Positions 22,928 through 25,240 of a stretch of DNA of 25,240 bases are shown one piece after another. The notes below the pieces were generated by a model. The model searched no databases and was not told the DNA's origin. It worked only from the letters and a program-made list of their open reading frames with translations. Numbering within the stretch: position 1 is the first letter of the stretch; the number at the start of each line of letters is the position of its first letter. A program made the translations under genes and the position numbers. Source of the DNA: Methanoregula sp. UBA247 (GTDB taxonomy: Archaea; Halobacteriota; Methanomicrobia; Methanomicrobiales; Methanospirillaceae); NCBI GenBank assembly GCA_002495055.1, contig DADR01000053.1, positions 17,932 to 43,171 on the forward strand, written 5' to 3'.

Positions 22928-23824
22928 ATGACCCATGATACTGTTCGGGACTACCAGAAGTCCATGAAGATCGCACTCTTCATCACGATTGTTTTTTTCC
23001 TCGTGGAAATCGCCGGGGGACTGCTCTCCGGATCGCTCGCTCTCATCAGCGATGCGGGTCATATGTTCAGCGATGTTCTCTCACTCATCCTTTCCCTCGG
23101 GGCAATGACCCTTGCTCTTCAACTTCCCACCAAGGAACGAACCTACGGTTACCACCGGGGTGAGATCTTCGCAGCCTTCATCAATTCCCTTCTGCTCATA
23201 GGTGTGAGCGCCGGTATCCTATGGGAGGCATACCAGCGGGCAGTCAACCCGGCTCCAATACAGGGGGGGCTCATGTTTCTCGTGGCCTGCATCGGTCTTA
23301 TCGCAAACCTCGGTGTCGTCTTCCTCCTCCACGGGAGTCATAACCTGAATGTCCGGAGTGCCTTTCTACACGTGGTTGGAGATACAATCTCTTCCGTCGC
23401 AGTAATAGTGGCAGCGGCGTGGATCGCCTTTACCGGGCAGGTGATTGCTGATCCTGTCCTTTCTGGCATTATTGCGATCCTGATAGTAATTTCAGCCGTC
23501 AGGATACTCCGTGAAACAATCGCGATTCTTCTCCAGTTCACACCGCAATCGGTGGATTTTGACGCGGTCATTGCTGATATGACCACAGTAAAAGGGGTGG
23601 ATGGCGTGCATCATGTCCATCTCTGGAGTCTCTGTTCTGACATTAACGTACTCGATGCGCATGTGTTCTCCTGCGAAAGGGATGTGAATAAAATTGAACA
23701 GATGAAACGGGAGATCAAGGATCGGCTGAAGAAGTACCGGATACTCCATTCCACGCTGGAGTTCGAATGCGATGAGTGCAAAGACTGCGATCTTGTGGAG
23801 TACATCCGGCAACAACCTGGTTGA
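22928..23824 (+). CDS. Cation diffusion facilitator (CDF) metal exporter
   Basis: 298 residues with six transmembrane helices over about 1-200 and a cytoplasmic C-terminal domain (about 205-298). The metal-site motifs are present: SDAGHMFSD in helix 2 (H-x-x-x-D) and HVVGDTISS in helix 5 (H-x-x-x-D). A loop with THERTYGYHRGEI-like sequence (ERTYGYHRGEIFAAFINS) is family-typical. The C-terminal domain holds HHVHLWSLCSDINVLDAHVF, common in zinc-type members, and ends in a Cys/Asp cluster (ECDECKDCD). CDF proteins exchange Zn, Cd, Co or Mn against protons and export the metal. An AGGT site before the ATG and 19 bases from the hydrolase gene suggest co-expression. Confidence 0.93.
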   Translation: MTHDTVRDYQKSMKIALFITIVFFLVEIAGGLLSGSLALISDAGHMFSDVLSLILSLGAMTLALQLPTKERTYGYHRGEIFAAFINSLLLIGVSAGILWEAYQRAVNPAPIQGGLMFLVACIGLIANLGVVFLLHGSHNLNVRSAFLHVVGDTISSVAVIVAAAWIAFTGQVIADPVLSGIIAILIVISAVRILRETIAILLQFTPQSVDFDAVIADMTTVKGVDGVHHVHLWSLCSDINVLDAHVFSCERDVNKIEQMKREIKDRLKKYRILHSTLEFECDECKDCDLVEYIRQQPG

Positions 23825-23832
23825 TTTTTTTT
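23825..23832 (+). terminator. T-tract after the CDF gene
   Basis: A run of eight T begins at the end of the CDF stop codon, a typical archaeal terminator. The rest of the roughly 200 bases up to the phosphate transporter gene holds no recognisable gene. Confidence 0.45.
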
Positions 23833-24042
23833 AAAAGAGATACTTGGCGTTGATGCAGCGGGTCGGGGCTCAATGAGGATTTCGGCTGCGGTCACAGCCA
23901 GGATTTTCTTCTTTAAACAGGGTGAACAATTCACGGTTATTCATCATGTATACCCAAACCTTGACTTCAGTATGTTTCTCCAGTGATGAGGTTACAGGTT
24001 ATTTTTTTTATGGAAGCCAGGGAAGGAAAACTCATGCGCTTA

Positions 24043-25221
24043 TCAGGGAAAGATTATCTTGTAGACGACAAAACATGCATATGAGCAGACTGCAGTGATC
24101 GGTATCGTGATGACCCAGGCAGTCACGATGCGGCGCACAGTCCCCCACTGGACAGCAGAAGATCCCCGTGTTGCCCCGACACCCATAATGGCACCGGTGA
24201 TCGCATGGGTTGTCGAGACCGGGACACCGAATGCCGTTATGAAGGAAAGGACAACCCCTCCGGACGTCTCGGCACAGAACCCCTGATAGGGACGAAGGTT
24301 CGTGATTTTTTTTGCCATTGTTTTTACTACCTGCCACCCCCCTAATATTGTTCCCAGTGCTATGGCCGCACAGGATATTACAATCACCCAGACGGGAACA
24401 ATGAATTCGTTAAGAACCCCTCCGGCAACCAGGATAGCAGTGATGACACCCATCCCGTTCTGGGCATCGTTGCTGCCATGCCCGATACTGTAAAACGAGG
24501 CTGACAGAACCTGCAGTTTTTTTGACAGGAAATTCATTTTCTTTGGATTTCCATTCCTGAACCGGCGGATAAAAAGCAGCGAAAAGATATACGTAAAAAT
24601 AAACCCGAGGAGAGGTGAAAGGACAATGAAGATGACAATGGCGAACAAGCCTGATATTTTCAGCAGTCCTGTGATAATAACAAACGGGACGGAGAGTATT
24701 GCGCCGGCAAACGCCCCCTGAACGATGAAAGGGAGCATTGCCTCTTCTTTTGTTACTCTTCCAACGATGAAACAGACAACCATTCCGATCATTGCACCAA
24801 GGGCAGCGTAGATAAACAACCCGATGATTGTGCCAGCAGATGGCAGGATAATCACGCCAATACCCGCATATGCTACAGCGGACCCGATGAGACCCCCTAC
24901 CAGCGCGTGCGTTGCCGATATCGGGATACCAACGTAGGAGGAGAGATATACCCAGAGAACTGCGACAAACATTCCCATGACTATCACAAACGGGGTTAAG
25001 TACACCGGGTCAACAATTCCTTTTCCGATTGTTTTTGCTACTGCGGTAGTGAACAGGAGGGGTCCGATCAAATTGAAAAACGCAGCCATAGCCACTGCCC
25101 TGAACGGGCTGAGAACCCGTGTCGCAACAACAGTAGCAATTGAATTTGCCGCATCGTTCATTCCATTAACAAAATTGAAAAGAAGGGCAAGGACAATACC
25201 GGCAAGAACAAGGGAGTCCAT
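24043..25221 (-). CDS. PiT-family inorganic phosphate transporter
   Basis: 392 residues from the ATG at 25221 (a GTG at 25230 is an alternative). Both halves carry the PiT signature: NGMNDAANSIATVVATRVLS near the N-terminus and GHGSNDAQNGMGVITAIL in the second half, plus SATHALVGGLIG and STTHAITGAIMG. About ten to eleven membrane helices are visible. PiT proteins are low-affinity phosphate or metal-phosphate symporters driven by protons or sodium. In many archaea a PhoU-like DUF47 gene lies directly upstream of pit; here that side is outside the window. The gene converges with the CDF gene across a short spacer. Confidence 0.93.
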   Translation of the reverse strand: MDSLVLAGIVLALLFNFVNGMNDAANSIATVVATRVLSPFRAVAMAAFFNLIGPLLFTTAVAKTIGKGIVDPVYLTPFVIVMGMFVAVLWVYLSSYVGIPISATHALVGGLIGSAVAYAGIGVIILPSAGTIIGLFIYAALGAMIGMVVCFIVGRVTKEEAMLPFIVQGAFAGAILSVPFVIITGLLKISGLFAIVIFIVLSPLLGFIFTYIFSLLFIRRFRNGNPKKMNFLSKKLQVLSASFYSIGHGSNDAQNGMGVITAILVAGGVLNEFIVPVWVIVISCAAIALGTILGGWQVVKTMAKKITNLRPYQGFCAETSGGVVLSFITAFGVPVSTTHAITGAIMGVGATRGSSAVQWGTVRRIVTAWVITIPITAVCSYACFVVYKIIFP

Positions 25222-25240
25222 GATGATCACGAGTGCCTGA

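Noticed and set aside
1..25240. Search for CRISPR arrays, tRNA or rRNA genes and insertion sequences
   Set aside because: No regularly spaced short repeats, cloverleaf sequences, rRNA-like stretches or transposase genes were recognised by reading; a covariance-model scan would settle the RNA question.

Overview
The window looks like chromosomal DNA of a methanogenic archaeon of the Methanomicrobiales, most like the Methanoregulaceae. The reasons are: archaeal TATA boxes (TTTATAT/TTTAAA type) about 25-35 bases before likely transcript starts; Shine-Dalgarno sites of the GGTGA/GGAG type; many secreted or lipid-anchored surface proteins (FG-GAP-like repeats, PEGA, NosD-type beta-helix, S-layer-like proteins); a PspA/PspAA/PspAB/HtpX set; and zinc-ribbon membrane proteins. 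The genus is an inference. No rRNA, tRNA, CRISPR array or transposase was seen.

Layout. 1-571 (-) is the 5' part of a secreted protein with 46-residue FG-GAP-like repeats. 913-1899 (+) is a triple zinc-ribbon membrane protein, 2109-2759 (-) a PEGA lipoprotein, and 2910-4067 (+) a membrane-anchored transglutaminase-like protein whose catalytic Cys position holds Ser. 4068-5266 is gene-poor but holds a strong hairpin, a 35-residue membrane peptide gene, and what may be a decayed relative of it. 5267-8032 (+) is the most interesting locus: a winged-helix/FHA regulator followed 6 bases later by a transmembrane Ser/Thr kinase with a NosD-like beta-helix ectodomain. A hairpin terminator follows. 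8229-8555 (-) is a Gly/Pro-rich lipoprotein. 8600-9798 is a second gene-poor stretch with decayed material. 9799-10980 (-) is an AT-rich ATP-grasp ligase that looks recently acquired.

11280-14478 (-) is a three-gene operon: S-layer-like anchored protein, ABC ATPase, MacB/FtsX-type permease. Upstream of it are a secreted protein with nearly identical 195-base repeats (14669-15325, -) and a broken radical-SAM/SPASM gene (about 15533-16066, -). 16354-18865 is an envelope-stress cluster: pspA-pspAA (+) converging on htpX-pspAB (-). Then come a HerA-like DUF853 ATPase (+), a class I/II aminotransferase (-), an alpha/beta hydrolase and CDF metal exporter pair (+), and a PiT phosphate transporter (-).

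How the genes fit together. Envelope biology dominates: surface proteins, an ABC system likely acting on the envelope, the Psp/HtpX membrane-stress module, and a kinase that appears built to sense something outside the membrane and signal through threonine phosphorylation to the FHA/winged-helix regulator encoded next to it. That pairing, a one-pass sensor kinase with its own phospho-reading DNA-binding partner, is the best candidate for an undescribed system here.
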